DNA of 64,000 nucleotides from DATAEY01 sp038199035 (GTDB taxonomy: Bacteria; Actinomycetota; Thermoleophilia; Solirubrobacterales; Solirubrobacteraceae), in assembly GCA_038199035.1 (NCBI GenBank), contig JBBPZM010000023.1, positions 43,920 through 107,919 on the forward strand, written 5' to 3'. The notes beneath the pieces were generated by a model, which saw only the letters and a list, made by a program, of their open reading frames with translations, made no database searches and was not told the origin of the DNA. Made by a program: the position numbers and the translations under genes. This document shows, piece after piece, positions 28,779 to 37,404 of the stretch. Positions within the stretch are counted from its first letter, which is position 1; every line of letters begins with the position of its first letter.

Positions 28779-30296
28779 GTGGCGCAGTACCTCCTGGGCG
28801 TCGACATGGGCACGAGCTCCACCAAGGGCGTGCTCGTCGAGCCCGACGGGACGGTCGTGGCCACCGCTTCCCGAGCGCACGCCATGTCGCTGCCCCAGCC
28901 TCGCTGGGCCGAGATGGACGCCGAGCGCGACTGGTGGGGGGACGCCGTGACGGTCACGCGCGAGCTGGTCGGCGGCGTCGACGCCGGGGCGATCTCGGCC
29001 GTGTGCGTCTCCGGGCTCGGGCCTTGCCTGCTCCTGGGTGACACCGACGACCGACCGCTGCGCGCGGGAATCCTCTACGGGATCGACATGCGGGCCACCG
29101 AGGAGATCGCCGAGCTCACCGAGCGCTACGGCGAGGACCGGATCCTCCAGCGCTGCGGCAAGGACCTCTCCACCCAGGCGGTCGGCCCCAAGCTCCTGTG
29201 GGTACGCCGCCACGAGCCCCAGGTCTGGGAGCGGGCAAGGCGCTGGTACTCGTCGCACTCCTTCGTGGTGGCCCGGCTGACGGGCGAGTACGTGCTCGAC
29301 CGTCACACGGCGAGCCAGTGCGACCCTCTCTACGACCTCGCCGCGAACGAGTGGGCGGACGACTGGGCGCAGGACATCGCCCCCGGCCTGGAGCGCCCGC
29401 GGCTCGCCTGGCCGAGCGAAGTAGTGGGCCAGGTCACCCCGGCCGCGGCCGAGGCCACCGGGCTCAAGCCGGGGACGCCGGTGTGCGCGGGCACGGTCGA
29501 CGCCTGGGCCGAGAGCTTCTCCGCGGGCGTGCGCGCCCCCAACGACCTCATGCTCATGTACGGCTCGACGATGTTCTTCGTCCAGGCCGTGGCCTCGGCG
29601 CGCGGGCATCGAGGACTGTGGACCACGGCCGGAGTGGAGACCGGCTCCTACACGCTCGCGGCCGGCATGGCGACCTCGGGCTCGCTGACGACCTGGCTCC
29701 AGGAGCTCACGGGCGGAGCCCCGTTCGAGCAGCTCGTGGAGGAGGCGGCGCAGGCCCCCGTCGGCGCCGATGGCCTGATCGTGCTGCCCTACTTCGCCGG
29801 CGAGCGCACGCCGATCTTCGATCCTCGGGCACGCGGCGTGGTGGCCGGCCTCACCCTGCGCCATCGCCGGGGCCACCTGTTCCGGGCCGTCTACGAGGGG
29901 ATCGCCTACGGCATCCGCCAGATCCTCGAGGTGCTCGAGCAGGCGGCCGGGCCGGCTTCGCGAATCGTCGCGGTCGGTGGCGGCACCCAGGGGGGCCTGT
30001 GGACCCAGATCGTCACGGACGTCACCGGGCGCGTGCAGGAGCTGCCGGCCCAGACCATCGGAGCGAGCTATGGCGACGCGCTCCTGGCGGCCATGGGCAC
30101 CGGCGTCGTGCCGGAGGCGACGAACTGGTCGCGGGTGGCTAACCGCCTCGTGCCCGATCCCGCCGTGCGCACGGTGTACGACGAGCTCTACGCGACCTAC
30201 TGCGAGCTCTACCCGGCGACCAGAGATCAGCTCCACCGCCTCGCCGCCCTCCAGGAGCTCTCGGCCGCGTCGCCGATTCCGAGCGATGCGGCATGA
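28779..30296 (+). CDS. FGGY-family carbohydrate kinase
   Basis: 505 residues, two actin-like domains. The N-terminal phosphate loop is LLGVDMGTSSTKGVLVEPDG, the substrate region has CVSGLGPCLLL and GIDMRA, and the C-terminal ATP loop is IVAVGGGTQGGLWTQIVTDV. The order dehydrogenase, transporter, kinase suggests that an imported polyol is oxidised to a ketose which this enzyme phosphorylates, for example ketopentose or ketotetrose. TAGCGT (28765-28770) ends 8 nt before GTG, so it may also have its own leaderless promoter. Confidence 0.92.
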   Translation: MAQYLLGVDMGTSSTKGVLVEPDGTVVATASRAHAMSLPQPRWAEMDAERDWWGDAVTVTRELVGGVDAGAISAVCVSGLGPCLLLGDTDDRPLRAGILYGIDMRATEEIAELTERYGEDRILQRCGKDLSTQAVGPKLLWVRRHEPQVWERARRWYSSHSFVVARLTGEYVLDRHTASQCDPLYDLAANEWADDWAQDIAPGLERPRLAWPSEVVGQVTPAAAEATGLKPGTPVCAGTVDAWAESFSAGVRAPNDLMLMYGSTMFFVQAVASARGHRGLWTTAGVETGSYTLAAGMATSGSLTTWLQELTGGAPFEQLVEEAAQAPVGADGLIVLPYFAGERTPIFDPRARGVVAGLTLRHRRGHLFRAVYEGIAYGIRQILEVLEQAAGPASRIVAVGGGTQGGLWTQIVTDVTGRVQELPAQTIGASYGDALLAAMGTGVVPEATNWSRVANRLVPDPAVRTVYDELYATYCELYPATRDQLHRLAALQELSAASPIPSDAA

Positions 30297-30321
30297 CGGC
30301 GAGAGAATCCGCTCCTCGCCG
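30297..30321 (+). terminator. Hairpin directly after the kinase stop
   Basis: Seven-bp stem CGGCGAG (30297-30303) and CTCGCCG (30315-30321), 11-nt loop, starting at the base after the stop codon. It probably ends the polyol operon; no T-run follows. Confidence 0.45.
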
Positions 30322-30467
30322 CGATCCCCCTTCAGGGCTCATCGCTCGACCCTGTCCCCGGCACGGCGGCCCGCCGGCCGCCTCCCGTTTCGTGCGCAAA
30401 CAGCGGGGATTCGCAACTCGAGCGAGGATTCGCGTGAGCTTGGCGGCCAGCGGGTGTTGAAGCTGGC

Positions 30468-30719
30468 ATGGAGTCGGAACGCGAAGCGACGGCGCGGCCG
30501 GGGACCGAGGACCCGGTCATGCTCGTCGAGGTCTTCATCACCCGCCGCTCGGACGGCGACTACCTGGCCCGCATGTCGATCGACGAGCAGGCCGGCTGGG
30601 TGGCCTGCTCGGCCGACGATCCGTTCGACGCGCTCGAGGGCGCGGTGGGTGCGGCTCGCCAGAACCTGAGCGCTCGGCTGCGCAGCCGCCAGCTCTCGCC
30701 GGCCGATCCGGAGGGCTGA
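30468..30719 (+). CDS. Small unknown protein
   Basis: 83 residues. The middle (LVEVFITRRSDGDYLARMSI, then an Asp-Pro-Phe-Asp-Ala-Leu helix) has a strand-strand-helix look, faintly like HicB-type antitoxin folds, but no partner toxin gene lies beside it. It could be a stand-alone protein. Base composition matches its neighbours. Confidence 0.45.
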   Translation: MESEREATARPGTEDPVMLVEVFITRRSDGDYLARMSIDEQAGWVACSADDPFDALEGAVGAARQNLSARLRSRQLSPADPEG

Positions 30720-30836
30720 CGCGCGGCAGCCCCCCACGCTCGTGCGTCGGCAGCTGGGGCCGGCCACGACCGCCCCGCATGCGGGCGATCACCCAATATC
30801 CTGCGCCTTGCCTGGTCGAGAGAGGGAGGGGAGGAA

Positions 30837-33194
30837 GTGGCTCGGGGTGGACTTGTTCGCGCGGCGACCCTCTTCGCGGTCGCCCTGAGCGCCATGCTGG
30901 CGGCGGCGGCGCCCGTCGCGGCCGATCCCCTCATCGCGGCCCACCGCGGAGGCACCTACGTCGACGGCGCGCCACGGTTCGCCGAGAACACCATGCCGGC
31001 CTTCCGGCACGCCGGCCGCCACGGATTCATCCTCGAATTCGACGTCAAGCGCACGGCTGACGACAAGCTGGTCGTCTTCCACGATGACACCCTCGACCGC
31101 GTCACTCCGTGCCACGGACGTATTCGCGACCGCACCCTCGCCCAGCTCGCCCGCTGCCCGGTCGACGTCCTGGGCAGCCCGGGCAGCGAGCTCCAGCCCG
31201 TCGCTCCCTTCACGCCCAACCGCCATCCCGCGGCGATCCCCACGCTGCGCCAGGTGCTGGCCTACGCCCGCACCCGCCACCTCTACGTCAGCCCCGAGAT
31301 CAAGAACCAGCCCACCGACTCGGACTTCGACCCCACCCCAGCCTTCGCCACCCAGGTGATCCGCGCCATCGTCGCCAGTCGCTTCCCGCCCTCCCACTTG
31401 CTCATCCAGAGCTTCTGGCCGCCCAACCTGACGGTGGCCAGGCAACTCCTGCCCCAGGCCGAGATCGTGCTTCTATCGCTCAAGGCGACCAACGATGGCG
31501 CGCCGTCCATGGCCGGGGCCAACGGCTGGGAGTGGGTCGGCCCGGAGCTCGGCTCGGGCTTCGCCGATCCCCAGTATGCGTCGAGCGCGCACGACCAGGG
31601 CCGGCGCGTCATCGCCTTCACGCCGGACACGCGCGCCACCCTGGCCACCGCGGCCGACGAGCACGTCGACGCCGTCTTCACCGACGACCCCCTCCGTGCC
31701 CGGCGCGTCTTCGCTCGAGCCGGCCCCCGGCGACCGCGCATCCCGCCGCCTCCCACCCGCGGGGACTGCCGCCGCGTACGGGCCTCGCGGACGCTCGCGC
31801 CGATCGAGGCGCTGTACCGGCGCAGTCGTGCGCCGCGGGTGTTCGCCATGCAGTACAAGCAGGATCCGCGCAACGTCGAGACCTACCGCACGTTCCGCAC
31901 CAAGATCGAATGCATGATCCGCGACTTCGTTCGCCCGCGGCTGGCCCACGACCGGCCCAACGTGGTGGCCTTCAACGAGGACGTGGGGCTGGCCACGATC
32001 GCCACCGGGGGGCGCGGGAAGGCGGCACGGGACATCTTCGCCCACCCGGGGCGCCAACCGAGCTGCGAGGCGCAGGGCGCCCCGTGCGCCACCCTGGCCG
32101 CATTCGGCGCGATCAGCGCGGCCTACTCGCCTCAGCTCGCCGCGTACCGCGCCCGCTTCCCGACGCTCCAGCCGGTGAGCGGCACCTTCGTCGCCGCCAC
32201 CGACACCTTCGCCCGCGGATGGATGCAGACCTTCTCCGACATGGCCCGGCGCTACGGCGTCTACATCCTGGGCTCCAACGACCAGGCGCCCTTCCGAGAG
32301 TCCACCGACCCGTCGGAGATCGCCCAGTTCGCGGAACCGGGCACCTCGCCGGCCTCGGTCTTCGTGGCCACCTCGCCCCACGCCTACAACGAGGTGTTCA
32401 TGTGGGGTCCGCACGACGTGGACCCCGACGCCCCGACTCCGCTGCGCAACGTCGTCGCCCGCAACCGCAAGGTTCCGCTGACCTCGATCGAGGAGCAGTT
32501 CCAGCTGACCACCGGGCCCGCCGGCGGGCCCGACGCGATCGAGAACCTGCGTCCCTACCGCCTGCCGGGGACGCGAGCGCGAATCGGCTTCGCCACCTCG
32601 CTGCCGGCCTTCCAGTTCGGCCACGCCCGGCGCGGCCGCGAATGCGACGACGTCCGCGTGACCTACATGCGCTGCCTGGACCGCCTGGGCGCCAACGTGG
32701 TCATGCAGGACGAGGCCAACCCGGGCCGCTGGGGCGCCGACAGCGGATGCGGCGGGCGCTGCTGGCAGCCGCTGGAGTGGATGAGGTCGGGATCGCGCCA
32801 GGTCACCGACGACACGGTGCGCTTCGACTACAACGTCACGCCGGCCATGGTGGGCAACCTGGCCGACCTGGCCTTCGACCTCCAGTCGTCGATCAGCCAG
32901 CGGGGCTCCCGGCGCGGCGGGTGCAGCTACGTGGGCAATCGCCAGTCAGGCCCCTCGGATCCGCGCCGGCTGCGGCGCTACCGCGGACGGCGGCCCGAGT
33001 TCCTCGCGCTGGCGCCGTGGGTGGTCGACGATCGCCGGCGCTCGAGGCTTCGCGCCACCGCCGCCCGCCTCGCCCCGGGGTCGGGCGACGCGCTCGAGGA
33101 CGACTACCTGGAGACGGCGCTGATCGCCGACCTTCCCTTCCCGGTCAACCGCTCGCGGCGCTGCCACACCGCCCCGCCGCCGCGACTGCGCTGA
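30837..33194 (+). CDS. Secreted fusion of glycerophosphodiester phosphodiesterase and nitrilase-like domains
   Basis: 785 residues from GTG 30837 with a strong GGGAGG-type SD. Signal peptide ends near PVAADP. Residues about 31-290 are a GDPD domain with His36-Arg37 (AAHRGG), Glu50 (ENT), Glu67/Asp69 (LEFDV) and His82 (VFHDD). A Pro/Arg linker (about 295-315) leads to a C-terminal domain with a nitrilase-type triad: Glu in VVAFNEDVGLATI, Lys in NRKVPLTSIEEQF, Cys in RCLDRLGANVVMQDEANP. GDPD releases glycerol phosphate from lipid head groups; the amidase partner may act on an amide in the same substrate. I do not know a characterised protein with this fusion. Confidence 0.8.
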   Translation: MARGGLVRAATLFAVALSAMLAAAAPVAADPLIAAHRGGTYVDGAPRFAENTMPAFRHAGRHGFILEFDVKRTADDKLVVFHDDTLDRVTPCHGRIRDRTLAQLARCPVDVLGSPGSELQPVAPFTPNRHPAAIPTLRQVLAYARTRHLYVSPEIKNQPTDSDFDPTPAFATQVIRAIVASRFPPSHLLIQSFWPPNLTVARQLLPQAEIVLLSLKATNDGAPSMAGANGWEWVGPELGSGFADPQYASSAHDQGRRVIAFTPDTRATLATAADEHVDAVFTDDPLRARRVFARAGPRRPRIPPPPTRGDCRRVRASRTLAPIEALYRRSRAPRVFAMQYKQDPRNVETYRTFRTKIECMIRDFVRPRLAHDRPNVVAFNEDVGLATIATGGRGKAARDIFAHPGRQPSCEAQGAPCATLAAFGAISAAYSPQLAAYRARFPTLQPVSGTFVAATDTFARGWMQTFSDMARRYGVYILGSNDQAPFRESTDPSEIAQFAEPGTSPASVFVATSPHAYNEVFMWGPHDVDPDAPTPLRNVVARNRKVPLTSIEEQFQLTTGPAGGPDAIENLRPYRLPGTRARIGFATSLPAFQFGHARRGRECDDVRVTYMRCLDRLGANVVMQDEANPGRWGADSGCGGRCWQPLEWMRSGSRQVTDDTVRFDYNVTPAMVGNLADLAFDLQSSISQRGSRRGGCSYVGNRQSGPSDPRRLRRYRGRRPEFLALAPWVVDDRRRSRLRATAARLAPGSGDALEDDYLETALIADLPFPVNRSRRCHTAPPPRLR

Positions 33195-33213
33195 GGCGCC
33201 CGCGGGCGGCGTC

Positions 33214-34752
33214 TTAGAGCTCGCCCAGCACCTCGTCGGCCACTCGGTGGCCGGACTGGACGGCGCCGTCCATGTAGCCGTTCCACACGGTGGCGGTCTC
33301 GGCCCCCGCCCAGTGGATGCGCCCGGCCGGCTCGCGAATGGCCTCGCCGTAGTCCAGCAGCACGCCCGGCGGGGTGTAGCCGACGTAGCAGCCGCGAGTC
33401 CACAGCTCCTTGGACCAGTTCATCTCGAAGTAGCCCTTGGGGTGACGCGCCTTGGAGCCGAAGTACGTGGCGAAGTTGTCGAGCACCGCCTTGCGCCGGT
33501 CCCTGCGGTCCATGCGCGCGTATACGCGCGCATCGTGGCCCTCGATAAAGCCGAGCAGCGCTCCGGGCTTGCCGTCGGGCGGCGAATTGTCGAAGGTCAC
33601 CCGGACGGGGTGAAGGTCGGAGGTCACCTGCCCGGCCAGGCCGTCGTCGCGCCAGAAGGGTCGGTCGTAGATTGCGTGACACTTGATCACCGAGCCCTGG
33701 GGGAAGCGCTGTAGGAGCTGGGCGCGGTCGGCGCTGAGCTCGGGCTCGTAGTCGATGTAGGCGCCGGTGGCGGGCGGGACGGTGACGATCACCCGCTTGG
33801 CCCGGAAGCTGCCCCGCTCGCTGTGGACCACCGCTTCGCCGCCCGACTGCTCGATCCGGCGAACCGCGGCGTTGAGCACGACGTGGCGGCGCAGCTGGCG
33901 CGCCAGCTTGATCGAGACCCTCTGCGAGCCGCCGACGAAGCGGCTGTCCTGGGCCCCGCCCGCGGTCGAGAAGTAGCGGTTGGCCTTGGAGCCACCGGGC
34001 GCGGTGTCCTCGGGCGTGGTCGGCGCGGAGCTGAGGTAGAACACGACGTGCAGCAGGGAGAGGTCGCGCGGCTCGGCGGCGAACACCGCCTCCATCCCCA
34101 GCTCGAGCAGGAACCTTCCGCCCGGTGTCTGGGCGTTGTCGTTCTTCCAGGTCTCGAAGGTCTGGCCGTCCCACTCCTGCGCGTTGGGCGCCTTCCACGG
34201 CTCGTCCTTGGGGACGGTCTCGCCCATCATGTCGATCTTCTTCAGCGCCTGGTAGGCGTCGGCCGCGCCACCGGTCAGGTCGGGCGGCACTGCGCCCGTC
34301 ACCGGCATGGGCCGGTAGCGCTGCTGGCCGCCGTCGCGGTGGTAGATGTAGTCGCCCTGGTTGTAGGTCTTGAAGGTCTCTACGCCGAGTCTCTTGGAGA
34401 GCTTGAGGATGCGGTCCTGGGTAGGGCCGACCCACTGGCCGCCGACCTCCACGACCTCGCCGTGACCGATCGGGTGGTTGAGCGTGCGGCCGCCGACGCG
34501 GTCGCGGGCCTCCAGCACGACCGCCGAATGGCCGGCCTTGATGACCTCGGCGGCGGCTACGAGCCCCGACAGCCCGGCGCCGACCACGACCACGTCAGCG
34601 CGACGGCCGGAGTCCGCCTGGGCGCCCGCGGGGAAGGCGGCGCCCACACCGACCGCGGCGCCAGCGCCGATCAATCCCCGGCGGGTGAGCCCGCCGGTTG
34701 GCTCCTCGCGCCTCACGCCCTGCTCGCCCCGCCCCTCGCCGCTCGTCCCCAT
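33214..34752 (-). CDS. Tat-exported flavin monoamine oxidase
   Basis: 512 residues from ATG 34752. Twin-arginine signal TRRGLIGAGAAVGVGAAFPA is followed by the FAD motif VVVGAGLSGLVAAAEVI and the amine-oxidase motif ARDRVGGRTLN with GGQWVGP. The C-terminal flavin contact is IHWAGAETATVWNGYMDGA. It would oxidise an amine outside the membrane, making aldehyde, ammonia and peroxide. CATACT (minus strand, 34761-34766) ends 8 nt before ATG, suggesting a leaderless message. It converges on the GDPD fusion with 19 nt between stops. Confidence 0.92.
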   Translation of the reverse strand: MGTSGEGRGEQGVRREEPTGGLTRRGLIGAGAAVGVGAAFPAGAQADSGRRADVVVVGAGLSGLVAAAEVIKAGHSAVVLEARDRVGGRTLNHPIGHGEVVEVGGQWVGPTQDRILKLSKRLGVETFKTYNQGDYIYHRDGGQQRYRPMPVTGAVPPDLTGGAADAYQALKKIDMMGETVPKDEPWKAPNAQEWDGQTFETWKNDNAQTPGGRFLLELGMEAVFAAEPRDLSLLHVVFYLSSAPTTPEDTAPGGSKANRYFSTAGGAQDSRFVGGSQRVSIKLARQLRRHVVLNAAVRRIEQSGGEAVVHSERGSFRAKRVIVTVPPATGAYIDYEPELSADRAQLLQRFPQGSVIKCHAIYDRPFWRDDGLAGQVTSDLHPVRVTFDNSPPDGKPGALLGFIEGHDARVYARMDRRDRRKAVLDNFATYFGSKARHPKGYFEMNWSKELWTRGCYVGYTPPGVLLDYGEAIREPAGRIHWAGAETATVWNGYMDGAVQSGHRVADEVLGEL

Positions 34753-34829
34753 AGGCGGCGAGTATGCCGAAATCTTGACGAACGTGCGAGCCCTCGAGGC
34801 GCTCCTGGCTGGGAGGCCTCCCGCTCCGC

Positions 34830-35402
34830 CTAGATCGGTATCCCCCACAGCGGGAACCAGCGCCCGAGCTCGGCCTCGATCGGCAGCTCGGCGCCCACCT
34901 GGGCGCGCAGGCGCAGCTCGCGCTCGGTGTCGCGCTGCTGGTCACCGGAGGCGGGCACGAAGGGGTAGAACGCTCCTCGCTTGTAGTTGTAGATCCAGTA
35001 CCGGGGATTTCGCTGGGAGTCCTCGAAGGCGAAGACCGCGCAGAGGATCCGGTCGCCGTAGCCCCCGCTCTCCAGCGCACTCGAGACCGCGTTGACGCCG
35101 ACCACGAGGTCGTCGAAGTCGGGGTCGCGCAGGATCATCCAGCGATAGCCGAAGGAGTCGTCCGTGGCCTCCAGCCTGGTCCCCGCCTCCGACGAGGTGC
35201 CGCCGACGACCTCCTCCATGTCGGTGACGATCGAGCGGAAGTCCGCCGTGTCGAGCGGCTGGAAGACGATGCCGGCCACGCCGCGGGTGCTCAGGGCGAG
35301 CTGAGTCTCGAAGGTGACGTAGGCGGTGCTCATGGCGAACAGCCGGTCGGGGGCCGGCATCTTGAGCTCGCGTTTGCCGCGCAGGACGTCGAACAGGCCC
35401 AT
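34830..35402 (-). CDS. pspAB: PspA-associated protein PspAB
   Basis: 190 residues starting MGLFDVLRGKRELKMPAPDR, the hallmark of PspAB. Members occur beside htpX and pspA in actinobacteria and are thought to take part in the membrane-stress response; molecular role unknown. It starts 14 nt after the htpX stop, so it is in one operon with htpX. pspA itself is not in the window. Confidence 0.85.
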   Translation of the reverse strand: MGLFDVLRGKRELKMPAPDRLFAMSTAYVTFETQLALSTRGVAGIVFQPLDTADFRSIVTDMEEVVGGTSSEAGTRLEATDDSFGYRWMILRDPDFDDLVVGVNAVSSALESGGYGDRILCAVFAFEDSQRNPRYWIYNYKRGAFYPFVPASGDQQRDTERELRLRAQVGAELPIEAELGRWFPLWGIPI

Positions 35403-35416
35403 CGGTGCCGTCGCTC

Positions 35417-36316
35417 TCAGGCGGCGACGGTGCCCTGAAGCTGGGCCTCGAGCCGCTGGAGGGCGGCGAGGCGCGCCTCGAGCGGGGGGTGGGTCGAGAA
35501 GACGTTGGCCAGTGACTTCTTGACGCCCGGCGGGAAGATGTAGAAGGCGGACAGCTCGGAGGAGGCGCGCAGGTCCTGCTGGGGGATGCGCTCCATCGAG
35601 CCGCTGATCTTCATCAGGGCGGAGGCCAGCGCGCTCGGACGTCCGGTGATGATCGCGGACCCGCGGTCGGCCGCGAACTCCCGGTAGCGCGAGAGGGCCT
35701 GGAGGAGGAAGAACGAGATCGCGTAGACGGCCAGCGAGACGAGGATGAGGACGAGGAAGCTCGGGTTGTCGTCGTCGTCACCACCGCCGCCGAAGAAGAA
35801 GCCGAACTGCACGATGTAGGCGGCGATCGTGGCGAAGAACGAGGCGATGGTCATGACCATCACGTCACGGTTCTGCACGTGAGTCAGCTCGTGGGCAAGG
35901 ACGCCCTCGAGCTCGGCGGGAGAGAGCAGGTCCATGATCCCGGTGGTCGCGCACACCGTGGCCGAGCGCGGGGAACGGCCCAGCGCGAAAGCGTTGGGCA
36001 TCGCGGTCTGGGCGACGGCGACGCGCGGCTTGGGCAGGTCGGCCTGGACGCACAGACGCTCGACCATCGCGTGCAGCTCGGGCGCGTCGCGGGGGGAGAC
36101 CTCGTGGCCGCCCATGGCCCGCAGGGCGAGCTTGTCGGAGGTGAAGACCTGCGCGAGGAACATCACCCCGGCGATCACCGCCACCGTGACCCCGCCGACG
36201 CCCGCGGCCAGCAGGGCGACGACCAGCACGACGTAGAGGACACCGAGGAGGAACATCGTCAGCGTCATCCGGACCTGAAGCCCGGTGTCGCGGCCTAGTG
36301 AAGTGGGGCGGGGCAT
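35417..36316 (-). CDS. htpX: Membrane zinc metalloprotease HtpX
   Basis: 299 residues. Two N-terminal membrane helices (LTMFLLGVLYVVLVVALLAA and VIAGVMFLAQVFTSD), the zinc motif VLAHELTHVQNRDV, two further helices with a Gly/Asp-rich loop between them, and the third zinc ligand in REFAADRGSAI. M48B family enzymes degrade damaged membrane proteins. It is the first gene of the htpX-pspAB pair. Confidence 0.96.
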   Translation of the reverse strand: MPRPTSLGRDTGLQVRMTLTMFLLGVLYVVLVVALLAAGVGGVTVAVIAGVMFLAQVFTSDKLALRAMGGHEVSPRDAPELHAMVERLCVQADLPKPRVAVAQTAMPNAFALGRSPRSATVCATTGIMDLLSPAELEGVLAHELTHVQNRDVMVMTIASFFATIAAYIVQFGFFFGGGGDDDDNPSFLVLILVSLAVYAISFFLLQALSRYREFAADRGSAIITGRPSALASALMKISGSMERIPQQDLRASSELSAFYIFPPGVKKSLANVFSTHPPLEARLAALQRLEAQLQGTVAA

Positions 36317-36434
36317 TGAGCTCGTGTCCGTTGCGGACGGGCTCCCTATCTTGGCAAACCACCTTCCTGCTCCCTAAACGCCGGACGGCGCAGCCGCCAC
36401 CGGGCGGCCCAGCGCCAAGCGCGGTTCGAGCCGC

Positions 36435-37292
36435 TCAGAAGCTCGCGGGGCTCGGGGAAGGCGACTCCTGGTCGCCCGCGCCGAAGACGTCATCCAGGAG
36501 CCCATGGGTCTCGCGGATGCCGAAGGCGTCGCGCAGGTGCCGCTCGACCTCGTCGCGCGAGCTGCCGGCCACCGCCATCTCCACCGCCACGAGACGGGCG
36601 GCCTCGAGGTCCGGGGCGGTGGCCAGGGCGGACGGCCCGCCGCTGGCGGCGCTCGTCCTTCTCTCCTGGGAGGAGGGCGAAGGCGGTTTGCCGCGGATCT
36701 CGTCGGGAGTGCGAAGAGCCGCCCGCACCCGAAGGGGGAGCTGTGGACGGCGCTGGCCCCGTGGAAGCCGCTGCCGTCGCGCCGGCGCCCGAGGGCCGTC
36801 GTCCCCGCCGGGGCGGCTTCGCGAGAGGTCGTCGCCCTCAACCCCAGCCGTGCTGCGCGAGAGAGCCTCGCCGTCGACGCCGCCGGCGCTTCCCCCGAGG
36901 TCGCCGCCGTCGGAACTGGCGGCGGGCTTCTCGCGGTCCTCCCCTTCAAGGCGGGCGGTGCTTCGCTGGAGCACGCCGGCGAGCGAGTCGAGCTGTCGCT
37001 GGGCCGCCTCCGCCTGCTCGACCAGCTCGTCGGTCAGCTCACGCAGCCGCCCGACGCGCCGGCGCACGAGGGCATCGGCCTCGCGGCGGGCGTCGTCGAC
37101 GTAGCGCCGAGCCTCTCGTTCGGCCTCGGCTCGATGGGCGGCCAGGTCGCGCTGGATCACGGCCGCCTCGCGCTCGGCGACCCGGACGATCTCCTCCACG
37201 CGAGCCGCCAGGGTGGCGCTCAGCGAGGCCTCGCCGGACGCTGCGGCGGCTCCTGGGTCGCGGCGTCCCAGGAGCGGTTCACCTGAGCCCAC
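36435..37292 (-). CDS. Coiled-coil protein, unknown (DivIVA-like N-terminal half)
   Basis: 285 residues. Residues about 25-115 form a long charged coiled coil (ATLAARVEEIVRVAEREAAV; HRAEAEREARRYVDDARREA), resembling DivIVA/Wag31-type helices. The middle is a Ser/Gly/Arg/Pro-rich linker. The end (about 225-270) is a small helical domain, LEAARLVAVEMAVAGSSRDE then VERHLRDAFGIRE. I chose this strand over the equally long open plus-strand frame because of the coiled-coil pattern. It may act at the envelope or in polar growth. Confidence 0.7.
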   Translation of the reverse strand: MGSGEPLLGRRDPGAAAASGEASLSATLAARVEEIVRVAEREAAVIQRDLAAHRAEAEREARRYVDDARREADALVRRRVGRLRELTDELVEQAEAAQRQLDSLAGVLQRSTARLEGEDREKPAASSDGGDLGGSAGGVDGEALSRSTAGVEGDDLSRSRPGGDDGPRAPARRQRLPRGQRRPQLPLRVRAALRTPDEIRGKPPSPSSQERRTSAASGGPSALATAPDLEAARLVAVEMAVAGSSRDEVERHLRDAFGIRETHGLLDDVFGAGDQESPSPSPASF

Positions 37293-37364
37293 GAAGCGAG
37301 CTTACACCGACCCCAGGCCGCCATCCGGGCGCGCCGGACGGTGTTCATAACTATGGACCTCAGG

Positions 37365-37394
37365 TTGAACCAAAGCCTGGAGCAAGCCTAGACT
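37365..37394 (+). promoter_or_regulatory. Promoter of the M23 peptidase gene
   Basis: TTGAAC (37365-37370), 18-nt spacer, TAGACT (37389-37394). The -10 ends 10 nt before ATG 37405, so the transcript has almost no leader. It is the clearest near-leaderless promoter with a recognisable -35 in the window. Confidence 0.7.
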
Positions 37395-37404
37395 GCGGCG
37401 CTTC

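Noticed and set aside
36504..37286. Plus-strand frame of 260 codons opposite the coiled-coil gene
   Set aside because: The minus-strand product has regular heptads and charged helices; the plus product does not look like a folded protein.
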